A stretch of 39,955 bases of DNA. Source: Cristatella mucedo (Eukaryota; Bryozoa; Phylactolaemata; Cristatellidae). A program made the position numbers and the translations under genes. Where the stretch lies: assembly GCA_009760855.2 (NCBI GenBank), contig WPIO01000470.1, forward strand, positions 1 to 39,955. The letters are read 5' to 3'. This document shows positions 1 to 11,445 of this stretch, piece by piece (positions within the stretch are counted from its first letter, which is position 1; each line of letters opens with the position of its first letter). The notes below the pieces were generated by a model that saw only the letters and a list, made by a program, of their open reading frames with translations, was not told the DNA's origin and made no database searches.

Positions 1-3000
1 TTGCTCACAATATTTGAATTAATTATTTGGCTCCAACCTATCTCTCAGAACTACGTCCTCTACACTACATCCTCTTACGACAATTATTGACGTTCCATGT
101 AGCCTGGCTAGAAAGCGCTGCACCCTTTATGTACTTACAAAGTTCTTTGCAGATCTTTGTGTAGCACCCAGCTCTTAGCTGTTAACTAAGCTAAGCTATG
201 ATAAGTAGAGTACGACCAAACGGACGAATAGTCATCCACGTTTTTATGCTCCACATATCCTTACCTAGAAAATTCGTCGTAATTTCGCACTGCCGAGGTA
301 AGAATCCATTAGGTTGGATGTAAAAATACCAGAAATGTAGAATGTCAGCTTCAGACGCTACATAACTTGTTCGCACGTGCCAACTGCTGACAATTTGGAA
401 AAAACGAGACGCCTTTTACAGTCACTCCTAAGTAAATGCTAGTACAAAATTTCAAATTGTTCGAAAGCAGCAAAAGCAAACGGTAGATGCAACTATTCCT
501 CTTACGATAATTCCTACCGTTCCATGTAGCCTGGCCGGAAGGAGCTGCACCCCTTATGTACTAACAAAGTTCTTTGCAGATCTTTTTGTGCCACCCGGCT
601 TCTAGCCGTTAACTAAGCTAGGCTTCGATAAGTGGAGTACGACCACACGGACGAATATTCATGCGTGTTATTATGCTCGCAAATCCTTACCTAGAAAATT
701 GGTCTTAATCTTCCACTACCGAGGTAAGAATCCATTAGGTCGGATGTAAAAATACCAGAAATGAAGAATATCAGCTTCAGACGCTACAGTAACTTGTTAG
801 CATGTTGAAACTGCAGACAACATTGGGATACTTGACAACTTTGAGAGTTATTCCTAAGAAAATGCTTATACAAAATTGCAAACTATAGGAAAGGAACGAA
901 GGCGAACGAGAGAAGCAACACAACCTCTTACGATACTTCTTGACGTTCTATGTAGCCTGGCAGGAACGAGCTGCACCCTTTATGTACTAACAAAGTTCTT
1001 TGCAGATCTTTGTGTGCCAGCTGGCTTCTAGCCGTTAACTAAGCCAGGCTTCAATAAGTGGAGTACAAGCACACAGACGTACAGTCATCCGCGCTCTTGG
1101 GCTCCCCAAATCCTTACCTGGTAGATTTGTAATAAACTTGCACTGCCATTGTAATAATCCATTAGGTCGCAGGTAAAAAATAACACAAATAAGGAATATC
1201 AGCTTCCGACCCTACAGTAAATTGTTTGCACGGACCAGCTGCTGACAACACGAAGAATGTGACGTCTTATACAGTCATTTCTAAGTAAACGCTTGTACAA
1301 CATCCCAAACTGTGGGAAAGGAACGAAAGCTAACGAGAGAAGCAAGACAACCTCCTACGATACTTCTTGACGTTCCATGGAACCCTGCGGGAACGAGCTG
1401 AACCATTATGGTACTTAAAAAGTTCTTTGCAGAACTTTGTTTGCCACTTGGCTCCTAGCAGTTGACTTAGCTAGGCAACGATCGGCAAAGTACGACAACA
1501 CGGACGTACAGTCATCTGTGTTATTGGGCTCCCCGTATTGTTACCTAGCAAAATCGTAATAATCTCGCTCTGCCGTGGTAATAATAGATTAGGTCGCAAG
1601 GAAAAATTCAACAAATGTAAAATATTGGCATCAGCAGCTTTACTAACTTGTTAGCACGTACCAACTGCTGACCATATGAAAAAACTTGATGCCTTTTACA
1701 GGCACTCCTAAGTCAAAGCTGGTATAAAATTCCAAATTTTAGGAAAGCAACAGAGGCAAACGAGAGAAGCAACACATCGTCTTACGAAAATTCTTGACGT
1801 TCCATGTAGCCTGGCAGGAACGAGCTGAACCATAGATGTACTTGCTATGTTCTTTGCAGATCTTAGGGACCGCCCGGCTTCTAGCCGTTGACTAAGCTAG
1901 GCAACGATCTGCAGAGCACGACAACACGGACATACACTTATCCGTGTTATTGGGCTTCGCATATCCTGACCTAGCAAATTCCTAAAAATCTCGCACTGCC
2001 ATGGTAATAACATTTAAGGTCGCATCAGAAAATTCAACAAATGTAGAACATCGGCAATAGCAGCTACAGTATCTTGTTAGCACGTACTAGCTGCTGGCAA
2101 CATGAAGAAACTTGACTTCTTTCAGAATCACTCCTAAGTAAACGCTTGTACAAAATGCCGTACGGTGCGAGAGCAACGTAAGCAAAGAACAGAAGGGACA
2201 CACCCTCTAACGATACTTCTTGACGTTCCACGTAGCCTTGTCGGAACGGGCTGAACCAATAATGTACTTACAAAGTTCAATGCAGATCTTTGCTTGCCAC
2301 GCGGCTCCTAGCCATTGACTAAGCGAGCCATCGATGAGTGGAGTACGACCACACGGACAAATGGTCATCTGTGTTATTAAGCTCCGCACATTCTTACCTA
2401 GAAATTTCGTAATAATCTAGCACTGCCGTGGGGATAATCCATCAGGTTGGATATTAAAATACCAGAAATGAAGAATATCAGTGTCAGACGCTACAGTAAT
2501 TTGTTAGCATGTTCAATCAGCCTACAACATAAGGAAACTTGACTACTTTAAGAGGTATTCCTAAGTTAATGCTTGAACAAAATTCCAAACTATAGGAAAG
2601 GAACGAAGGCGAACAAGAGAAGCAACACTACCTGTTCGGATACTTCTAGACGTTCAATAAAGCCTTGCAGGAACGAGCTGAACAATTAATTTACTTACAA
2701 AGTTCTTTGCAGAACTTCGTTTGCCACCTGGCTCCTAGCCGTTGACTAAGCTAGACATCAATAAGTGGTGTACGACCACACGGACGAAGAGTCATCCGTG
2801 TAATTATCCTCCGCATATCCTTACCTAGAAAGTTGGTCATAGTCTAGCACTTCCGTGGTAATAATCCATCAGGTCGGATGTACAAATACCAGAAATGAAG
2901 AATATATAGCGTCAGACGCTGCAGTAACTTGTTAGCATGTTCAAACTGCTGACAACAATAAGAAACTTGCCTACTTTGAGAGCCATTCCAAAGTAAATGC

Positions 3001-4434
3001 TTGAACAAAGTCCCAAACTATAGGGAAAGAGCGAAGGCAAACGACAGAAGCAACACAACCTCTCACGATAATTCTTGACGTTCCATGTAGGCTAGCAGGA
3101 ACGAGCTAAACCATTTATTTACTTACAAAGTCCTTTGCAGATCTTCGAGTGCCACCCCGCTCCTAGCCGTTGACTAAGCTAGGTATCGATAAGTGGAGTA
3201 CGACCACACGGACGTGCAGTCAGCCGTGTTATTGATCTCCACAAATGTTACTTAGAAAATTCGTTATACTCTTCCACTGCCATTGTAATAATTCTTTAGG
3301 TCGCATGGGAACATTCAAAAAATGAATAATATACGAGTCAGACACTTCAGTAACTTGTTGGCAGGTACCAACTGCTGACAACAAGAAGAAACGTGACTTC
3401 TATGTCAGTCACTCCTAAGTAAACGCTTGTACAACATTCCAAACTGTAAGAAACCCACGAAGGGAAAACAAAAAAGGAACACAACCTCGTATGATACTTT
3501 TTGACGTTCCATCAAGCCTTGCAGGAACAAGCTGAACCATTGATGGACTTACAAAGTTCTGTGCCGATCATCGTATGCCACCTGGCTCCAAGCTGTTGCC
3601 TAAGCAAAGCATCGATGTGCAGAGTTCGACCATGCGGACATACAGTCATCCGTGTTATTGGGCTCAGCATATCCTTACCTAGCCAATTTGAAATAATCAT
3701 GCACGGCCTTTGTAATAATCAATTAGGTCTAACGGTATCATTCCAGAACTGTAGAATATCTTCGTCAGCAGCTACAGTAACTTCTTAGCACGTTCCAACT
3801 GCTGACAACGTGACAAAACTCGACTTCTTTCAGAATCGCTCCTAAGTAAACGCTTGTACAAATTCCATACTGTACGACAGCACCGTAGGCGAACGAGAGA
3901 GGCAACACAACCTCTAACGATACTTCTTGTCGTTCCATGTAGCCTTGTCGGAACGAGCTGAACCATTAATGTACTTACAAAGTTCATTGCAGATCTTCGG
4001 GACCACCCGGCTCCTAGTCGTTGACAACGCAAAGCAACGATCAGCGGAATACGACCTCACGGACGTACAGTCATCCGCTTTATTGTGCTCCCCATATCCT
4101 CACCTAGTACATTTGTAAAAATCTTGCACTGCCATTATAATAATCCATAAGGTTGCAGGTAAAAAATAACAGAAATGTAGAATATCAGCGTCAGACCCTA
4201 CAGTAACTTGTTAGCACGTATCAGTTGCTGATCACACAAAAAAGTTTACTGTTGTGAGAGTAACTCTTAAGTAAAAGCTCGCACAAAATTCCCCACTGTA
4301 CGAGAGCAACAAAGGCAAACGAGAGAAGCAGCACAACCACTGACGATACTTCATGACGGTCCATGTAGCCTGAGGAGAACGAGCTGAACCATTCATGTAC
4401 TCACAAAGTTCTTTGCAGATCTTTGCGACCACCC
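1..4434 (+). repeat. Diverged tandem array of ~427-bp satellite monomers
   Basis: Using the motif cgttcc(atgtagcctgg) as anchor, monomers begin near 91, 518, 944, 1371, 1798, 2224, 2651, 3079, 3507, 3931 and 4357, so spacing is 424-428 bp. There are ten complete copies, with a partial copy at each end. Landmarks in each copy are acaaagttctttgcagatct, the block GTTGACTAAGCTAGG, gtacgaccacacgg, ccattaggtcg, and aagtaaacgcttgtac. By eye, copies match at about 75-85%, and substitutions are spread over the whole unit, so this array has not been homogenised recently. Several monomer subtypes can be seen, for example with ataccagaaatg near 320, 760, 2460 and 2890 or with attcaac/aaaatg near 1600, 2030 and 3320, but they follow no regular order. 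Nothing else is embedded in this stretch. Confidence 0.95.
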
Positions 4435-4440
4435 GACACA
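4430..4440. other. Junction between the 427-bp and 421-bp satellite arrays
   Basis: Left of the junction the sequence reads as the 427-bp unit (ctttgcgaccacccg). From about 4434 it reads as the 421-bp unit (cgacacacagccgacctcc). The two share only the bases cg at the switch. It falls just before the gctcct...gttgact.agctagg segment that the two families have in common, so the monomers meet close to register (the 421-bp unit has about 22 extra bases there). Such a junction fits an exchange between related repeats or an array boundary left by expansion of the younger family. Confidence 0.85.
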
Positions 4441-4474
4441 CAGCCGACCTCCTTCTACTATGCAGCTCCTCTCA

Positions 4475-4489
4475 GTTGACTCAGCTAGG
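4475..4489. repeat. Block shared by both satellite families, GTTGACTCAGCTAGG
   Basis: This 15-bp block occurs once per 421-bp monomer, as GTTGACTCAGCTAGG or GTAGACTCAGCTAGG. A near-identical form, GTTGACTAAGCTAGG, occurs once per 427-bp monomer (for example at about 1461-1475, as gttgacttagctagg). It is the best match between two families that are otherwise strongly diverged. The TTGACTCAGC form contains an AP-1-like TGACTCA hexamer-plus-one; the TAGACTCAGC form breaks it. Whether any protein binds is unknown. Confidence 0.75.
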
Positions 4490-5044
4490 CGACGTGATAC
4501 GGAATTCAAGCACACTGCAGCACATAGTGTGAACGGACTCCGCAAGACCTTGCATAGCAAGCTCTCAACGATCTAACATGATGTCATGGCAGCACTCAGC
4601 AGTCAAGAGTGTTAGAAAAATTTGACGTCTATAGTATTCTCAACCAAGTAGCCGTTCTTCGAGACATCTGACAAGACACTGGTAAACTCCATTAGGAATC
4701 TAAAACGATGGCGTGACTACGTAGGTTCGAAGACATTGAAACTGCTTGTCAAGCAAACAGAGCCAACGAATGCAGTGGCAAGAGTGATTACAGTTCAACT
4801 TATTACACGTACCTGAACGATGACGAGTCCGTCGATGAGTGTAATCGAACGACACACGGCCGACCTCCTTCTACTATCCAGCTCCTCTCAGTTGACTCAG
4901 CTAGGCGACGTGATGCGGAATTCAAGCACACTGAGATGCAGCACACAGTGTGAACGGACTCCGCAAGACCTTGCATAGCAAGTTCTCAACGATCTAACAA
5001 AATGTCATGGCAGCACTCAGTAGTCGAGAGTGTTGGAAAACTTT

Positions 5045-5060
5045 GACTTCTATAGAAGTC
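5045..5060. repeat. Perfect 16-bp palindrome GACTTCTATAGAAGTC (first of at least 28)
   Basis: The sequence equals its own reverse complement. Exact copies were read at 5045, 7151, 8836, 10941, 12204, 13210, 14897, 16221, 19126, 20404, 21682, 22952, 24219, 25484, 26327, 29114, 30377, 31642, 32065, 33328, 34170, 35438, 36280, 36711, 37122, 37964, 38383 and 38804. Other monomers carry damaged forms (gacttctataaaagtc, gacgtctatagtagtc, gactgctatagtagtc). Dyad symmetries are common in centromeric satellites and may extrude as cruciforms, but no function is shown here. Confidence 0.95.
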
Positions 5061-5207
5061 CTAACCAATTAGCCGTTCGTCGAGACACCTGACAAGACAC
5101 TGGTAAACTCCATTAGGCATCTAAAACGATGGCGTGACTACGTAGGTTCGAAGACATTGAAACTGCTTGTCAAGCGAACAGAGCCAACGTATGCAGTGGC
5201 AAGAGTT

Positions 5208-5590
5208 ATTAGAGTTCAACTTATACCACGTAACTGAACGATAACGAGTCCATCGATAAGTGTAATCGAGCGACACATGGCCGACCTCCTTGCACCATCC
5301 ATCTCCTCTCAGTAGACTCAGCTAGGAAACTTGATGGGAAATTCAAACACCCTCGGGTAAAGCACATAGTGTGAACATACTCGTCAAGACCTTGCATAGC
5401 AAGTTCACAACGATCTAACATAGTGTCATTACAGTACCCAGCGGGCGATACTGTTGGAAAAAACTCGACTGCTATAGTAGTCCTAACAAAGTAGCCGTTT
5501 ATCGGAACACCTGACAAGAGACTGGTATACTCAATTAAGCATCCAAAACGATGGCGAGACTACGAACGTCCGAACACTTTGAAATTGCTT
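5208..5590 (+). repeat. Representative diverged 'B block' of the higher-order unit
   Basis: This is the clearest first copy of the monomer type that sets the higher-order period. It runs from ttattagagttcaac through gcgacacatggccg, ttgcaccatcc, ctaggaaacttgatggg, ccctcgggtaaagc, gcgggcgatactg and tatactcaattaagc to the head gatggcgagactacgaacg. It returns to C-type sequence at gcttgtcaag. About 25 further copies occur, each with ttgcaccatcc or a close variant. Its palindrome is imperfect (GACTGCTATAGTAGTC). B and C types differ by roughly 15-25%, except in a few short blocks that are nearly identical. Confidence 0.88.
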
Positions 5591-7656
5591 GTCAAGCAAA
5601 CAGAGCCAACGAATGCAGTGGCAAGAGTTATTACAGTTCAACTTATTACACGTACCTGAACGATGACGAGTCCGTCGATGAGTGTAATCGAACGACACAC
5701 GGCCGACCTCCTTCTACTATCCAGCTCCTCTCAGTTGACTCAGCTAGGCGACGTGATGGGGAATTCAAGCACACTGAGATGCAGCACACAGTGTGAACGG
5801 ACTCCGCAAGACCTTGCATAGCAAGCTCTCAACGATCTAACATGATGTCATGGCAGCACTCAGCAGTCAAGAGTGTTGGAAAAATTCGACGTCTATAGTA
5901 GTCTCAACCAAGTAGCCGTTCTTCGAGACACCTGACAAGACACTGGTAAACTCCATTAGGCATCTAAAACGATGGCGTGACTACGTAGGTTCGAAGACAT
6001 TGAAACTGCTTGTCAAGCAAACAGAGCCAACGAATGCAGTGGCAAGAGTGATTACAGTTCAACTTATTACACGTACCTGAACGATGACGAGTCCGTCGAT
6101 GAGTGTAATCGAACGACACACGGCCGACCTCCTTCTACTATCCAGCTCCTCTCAGTTGACTCAGCTAGGCGACGTGATGCGGAATTCAAGCACACTGAGA
6201 TGCAGCACACAGTGTGAACGGACTCCGCAAGACCTTGCATAGCAAGCTCTCAACGATCTAACATGATGTCATGGCAGCACTCAGCAGTCAAGAGTGTTGG
6301 AAAAATTCGACGTCAGTAGTAGTCTCAACCAAGTAGCCGTTCTTCGAGACATCTGACAAGACACTGGTAAACTCCATTAAGAATCTAAAACGATGGCGTG
6401 ACTACATAGGTTCGAAGACATTGAAACTGCTTGTCAAGCAAACAGAGCCCACGAATGCAGTGGCAAGCGTGATTACAGTTCACCTTATTACACGTACCTG
6501 AACGATGACGAGTCCGTCGATGAGTGTAATCGAACGACACACGGCCGACCTCCTTCTACTATGCAGCTCCTCTCAGTAGACTCAGCTAGGCGACGTGATG
6601 CGGAAGTCAAGCACACTGAGATGCAGCACACAGTGTGAACGGACTCCGCAAGACCTTGCATAGCAAGCTCTCAACGATCTAACATGATGTCATGGCAGCA
6701 CTCAGCAGTCAAGAGTGTTAGAAAAATTTGACGTCTATAGTATTCTCAACCAAGTAGCCGTTCTTCGAGACATCTGACAAGACACAGGTAAACTCCATTA
6801 GGAATCTAAAACGATGGCGTGACTACGTAGGTTCGAAGACATTGAAACTGCTTGTCAAGCAAACAGAGCCAACGAATGCAGTGGCAAGAGTGATTACAGT
6901 TCAACTTATTACACGTACCTGAACGATGACGAGTCCGTCGATGAGTGTAATCGAACGACACACGGCCGACCTCCTTCTACTATGCAGCTCCTCTCAGTAG
7001 ACTCAGCTAGGCGACGTGATGCGGAATTCAAGCAGACTGAGATGCAGCACACAGTGTGAACGGACTCCGCAAGACCTTGCATAGCAAGTTCTCAACGATC
7101 TAACAAAATGTCATGGCAGCACTCAGTAGTCGAGAGTGTTGGAAAACTTTGACTTCTATAGAAGTCCTAACCAATTAGCTGTTCGTCGAGACACCTGACA
7201 AGACACTGGTAAACTCCATTAGGCATCTAAAACGATGGCGTGACTACGTAGGTTCGAAGACATTGAAACTGCTTGTCAAGCGAACAGAGCCAACGTATGC
7301 AGTGGCAAGAGTTATTAGAGTTCAACTTATACCACGTAACTGAACAATAACGAGTCCATCGATAAGTGTAATCGAGCGACACATGGCCGACCTCCTTGCA
7401 CCATCCATCTCCTCTCAGTAGACTCAGCTAGGAAACTTGATGGGAAATTCAAACACCCTCGGGTAAAGCACATAGTGTGAACATACTCGTCAAGACCTTG
7501 CATAGCAAGTTCACAACGATCTAACATAGTGTCATTACAGTACCCATCGGGCGATACTGTTTCAAAAAACTCGACTGCTATAGTAGTCCTAACAAAGTAG
7601 CCGTTTATCGGAACACCTGACAAGACACTGGTATACTCAATTAAGCATCCGAAACG
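5551..7656 (+). repeat. Higher-order unit, pentamer (2106 bp)
   Basis: Monomer starts are at 5551, 5972, 6393, 6814 and 7235. The unit opens with the B-derived head gatggcgagactacg and ends in a B block (about 7315-7656). The perfect palindrome lies at 7151-7166, in the monomer directly before the B block. The C monomers here use gtctcaaccaagtag tails, unlike the ccatgtag tails of later units. Confidence 0.9.
5772..5795. repeat. Per-monomer inverted repeat CACACTG...CAGTGTG (representative)
   Basis: The arms CACACTG and CAGTGTG form a 7-bp stem around a loop of about 12 bases (agatgcagcaca). The structure is present in nearly all C monomers. In B blocks the left arm is lost (aaacaccctcggg), so the hairpin distinguishes the two monomer types. 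Confidence 0.8.
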
Positions 7657-9340
7657 ATGGCGAGACTACGAACGTTCAAACACTTTGAAATTGCTTGTCA
7701 AGCAAACAGAGCCAACGAATGCAGTGGCAAGAGTTATTACAGTTCAACTTATTACACGTACCTGAACGATGACGAGTCCGTCGATGAGTGTAATCGAACG
7801 TCACACGGTCGACCTCCTTCTACTATCCAGCTCCTCTCAGTTGACTCAGCTAGGCGACGTGATGGGGAATTCAAGCACACTGAGATGCAGCACACAGTGT
7901 GAACGGACTCCGCAAGACCTTGCATAGCAAGCTCTCAACGATCTAACATGATGTCATGGTAGCACTCAGCAGTCAAGAGTGTTGGAAAAATTTGACGTCT
8001 ATAGTAGTCTCAACCATGTAGCCGTTCTTCGAGACATCCGACAAGACACTGGTAAACTCCATTAAGAATCTAAAACGATGGCGTGACTACGTAGGTTCGA
8101 AGACATTGAAACTGCTTGTCAAACAAACAGAGCCAACGAATGCAGTGGCAAGAGTAATTACAGTTCAACTTATTACACGTACCTGAACGGTGACGAGTCC
8201 ATCGATGAGTGTAATCGAACGACACACGGCCGACCTAATTCTACTATCCAGCTCCTCTCAGTTGACTCAGCTAGGCGACGTGATGTGGAATTCAAGCACA
8301 CTGAGATGCAGCACACAGTGTGAACGGACTCCGCAAGACCTTGCATAGCAAGTTCTCAACGATCTAACAAAATGTCATGGCAGCACTCAGTAGTCGAGAG
8401 TGTTGGAAAACTTTGACTTCTATAAAAGTCCTAACCAATTAGCCGTTCGTCGAGACACCTGACAAGACACTGGTAAACTCCATTAGGCATCTAAAACGAT
8501 GGCGTGACTACGTAAGTTCGAAGACATTGAAACTGCTTGTCAAGCAAACAGAGCCAACGAATGCAGTGGCAAGAGTGATTACAGTTCAACTTATTACACG
8601 TACCTGAACGATGACGAGTCCGTCGATGAGTGTAATCGAACGACACACGGCCGACCTCCTTCTACTATGCAGCTCCTCTCAGTAGACTCAGCTAGGCGAC
8701 GTGATGCGGAATTCAAGCACACTGAGATGCAGCACACAGTGTGAACGGACTCCGCAAGACCTTGCATAGCAAGTTCTCAACGATCTAACAAAATGTCATG
8801 GCAGCACTCAGTAGTCGAGAGTGTTGGAAAACTTTGACTTCTATAGAAGTCCTAACCAATTAGCTGTTCGTCGAGACACCTGACAAGACACTGGTAAACT
8901 CCATTAGGCATCTAAAACGATGGCGTGACTACGTAGGTTCGAAGACATTGAAACTGCTTGTCAAGCGAACAGAGCCAACGTATGCAGTGGCAAGAGTTAT
9001 TAGAGTTCAACTTATACCACGTAACTGAACAATAACGAGTCCATCGATAAGTGTAATCGAGCGACACATGGCCGACGTCCTTGCACCATCCATCTCCTCT
9101 CAGTAGACTCAGCTAGGAAACTTGATGGGAAATTCAAACACCCTCGGGTAAAGCACATAGTGTGAACATACTCGTCAAGACCTTGCATAGCAAGTTCACA
9201 ACGATCTAACATAGTGTCATTACAGTACCCAGCGGGCGATACTGTTGGAAAAACTCGACTGCTATAGTAGTCCTAACAAAGTAGCCGTTTATCGGAACAC
9301 CTGACAAGACACTGGTATACTCAATTAAGCATCCGAAACG
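7657..9340 (+). repeat. Higher-order unit, canonical tetramer (1684 bp)
   Basis: Starts are at 7657, 8078, 8499 and 8920, each 421 bp apart. This is the clearest example of the basic unit: C1 (B-derived head, tail ccatgtagccgttcttcg), C2 (cggtgacgagtccatcg, gacctaattctac), C3 (gtaagttcgaag, tatgcagctcc, perfect palindrome 8836-8851), then the B block ending at the next gatggcgagactacg. Confidence 0.92.
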
Positions 9341-11445
9341 ATGGCGAGACTACGAACGTCCAAACACTTTGAAATTGCTTGTCAAGCAAACAGAGCCAAC
9401 GAATGCAGTGGCAAGAGTTATTACAGTTCAACTTATTACACGTACCTGAACGATGACGAGTCCGTCGATGAGTGTAATCGAACGTCACACGGTCGACCTC
9501 CTTCTACTATCCAGCTCCTCTCAGTTGACTCAGCTAGGCGACGTGATGGGGAATTCAAGCACACTGAGATGCAGCACACAGTGTGAACGGACTCCGCAAG
9601 ACCTTGCATAGCAAGCTCTCAACGATCTAACATGATGTCATGGTAGCACTCAGCAGTCAAGAGTGTTGGAAAAATTTGACGTCTATAGTAGTCTCAACCA
9701 TGTAGCCGTTCTTCGAGACATCCGACAAGACACTGGTAAACTCCATTAAGAATCTAAAACGATGGCGTGACTACGTAGGTTCGAAGACATTGAAACTGCT
9801 TGTCAAGCAAACAGAGCCAACGAATGCAGTGGCAAGAGTGATTACAGTTCAACTTATTACACGTACCTGAACGGTGACGAGTCCATCGATGAGTGTAATC
9901 GAACGACACACGGCCGACCTCCTTCTACTATCCAGCTCCTCTCAGTTGACTCAGCTAGGCGACGTGATGTGGAATTCAAGCACACTGAGATGCAGCACAC
10001 AGTGTGAACGGACTCCGCAAGACCTTGCATAGCAAGCTCTCAACGATCTAACACGATGTCATGGTAGCACTCAGCAGTCAAGAGTGTTGGAAAAATTTGA
10101 CGTCTATAGTAGTCTCAACCATGTAGCCGTTCTTCGAGACATCCGACAAGACACTGGTAAACTCCATTAAGAATCTAAAACGATGGCGTGACTACGTAGG
10201 TTCGAAGACATTGAAACTGCTTGTCAAGCAAACAGAGCCAACGAATGCAGTGGCAAGAGTGATTACAGTTCAACTTATTACACGTACCTGAACGATGACG
10301 AGTCCGTCGATGAGTGTAATCGAACGACACACGGCCGACCTCCTTCTACTATCCAGCTCTTCTCAGTTGACTCAGCTCGGCGACGTGATGTGGAATTTAA
10401 GCACACTGAGATGCAGCACACAGTGTAAACGGACTCCGCAAGACCTTGCATAGCAAGTTCTCAACGATCTAACAAAATGTCATGGCAGCACTCAGTAGTC
10501 GAGAGTGTTGGAAAACTTTGACTTCTATAAAAGTCCTAACCAATTAGCCGTTCGTCGAGACACCTGACAAGACACTGGTAAACTCCATTAGGCATCTAAA
10601 ACGATGGCGTGACTACGTAAGTTCGAAGACATTGAAACTGCTTGTCAAGCAAACAGAGCCAACGAATGCAGTGGCAAGAGTGATTACAGTTCAACTTATT
10701 ACACGTACCTGAACGATGACGAGTCCGTCGATGAGTGTAATCGAACGACACACGGCCGACCTCCTTCTACTATGCAGCTCCTCTCAGTAGACTCAGCTAG
10801 GCGACGTGATGCGGAATTCAAGCACACTGAGATGCAGCACACAGTGTGAACGGACTCCGCAAGACCTTGCATAGCAAGTTCTCAACGATCTAACAAAATG
10901 TCATGGCAGCACTCAGTAGTCGAGAGTGTTGGAAAACTTTGACTTCTATAGAAGTCCTATTCAATTAGCTGTTCGTCGAGACGCCTGACAAGACACTGGT
11001 AAACTCCATTAGGCATCTAAAACGATGGCGTGACTACGTAGGTTCGAAGACATTGAAACTGCTTGTCAAGCAAACAGAGCCAACGAATGCAGTGGCAAGA
11101 GTTATTAGAGTTCAACTTATACCACGTAACTGAACAATAACGAGTCCATCGATAAGTGTAATCGAGCGACACATGGCCGACGTCCTTGCACCATCCATCT
11201 CCTCTCAGTAGACTCAGCTAGGAAACTTGATGGGAAATTCAAACACCCTCGGGTAAAGCACATAGTGTGAACATACTCGTCAAGACCTTGCATAGCAAGT
11301 TCACAACGATCTAACATAGTGTCATTACAGTACCCAGCGGGCGATACTGTTGGAAAAACTCGACTGCTATAGTAGTCCTAACAAAGTAGCCGTTTATCGG
11401 AACACCTGACAAGACACTGGTATACTCAATTAAGCATCCGAAACG
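9341..11445 (+). repeat. Higher-order unit, pentamer (2105 bp)
   Basis: Starts are at 9341, 9762, 10183, 10604 and 11025. It matches the preceding tetramer with one extra C monomer. The copy at 10183 carries a cluster of private changes (ctcagctcgg, ggaatttaagc, cagtgtaaacgg, about 10367-10430). The palindrome is at 10941-10956, ahead of the B block. Confidence 0.9.

Larger units (their letters stand above)
4435..5550 (+). repeat. Edge segment of the 421-bp array (partial monomer, C, B)
   Basis: A partial monomer (4435-4707) carries a 5-bp deletion in its hairpin region (cacactgcagcacatag). A C monomer at 4708 follows, with the 16-bp palindrome at 5045-5060. The monomer from 5129 turns into B-type sequence at about 5208. 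The edge copy shares private variants (gagtgttag, tatagtattctc) with a copy near 6712-6745, so it was drawn from the neighbouring core. Confidence 0.85.

Noticed and set aside
3501-4118. Short open frames in the 427-bp array.
   Set aside because: They are unique to single diverged monomers and absent from neighbouring copies, as expected for chance frames.
4725-4740. ggttcgaagac resembles a polymerase III B box, suggesting a tRNA-derived element.
   Set aside because: Two of eleven positions differ, the A-box-like tggcgtgac is far too close, and no T-stem or cloverleaf can be formed.
4810-4850. Possible hammerhead ribozyme: gatgacgagtcc...atcgaacg resembles the CUGANGA...GAAA core.
   Set aside because: The first core base is wrong (A or G in place of C), no stem II of proper form can be drawn, and no paired cleavage site is visible. 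Only a small tcgat...atcga hairpin is supported. A covariance search of the consensus with the hammerhead models would settle it.
5450-5475. gttggaaaaactcg as a CENP-B-box-like motif.
   Set aside because: Only the TTGGAAA portion matches; the essential TTCG and CGGG positions do not.
5221-5517. Reverse-strand open frames of 66-98 codons across the B block, repeated in each unit.
   Set aside because: Their recurrence follows from copy number, not selection. They overlap the forward frames and the satellite monomer, and vary with small indels (frameshifted near 17707 and 27677).
5551-5796. An 81-codon open frame recurring in most higher-order units (also at 7657, 9341, 11446, 13718 and later).
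   Set aside because: It is only as well conserved as the surrounding satellite. It begins in the B-derived head and ends where the monomer happens to have a stop; monomers of other types break it, and 421 bp is not a multiple of 3. It resembles no family I know, and no promoter or splice context is visible.
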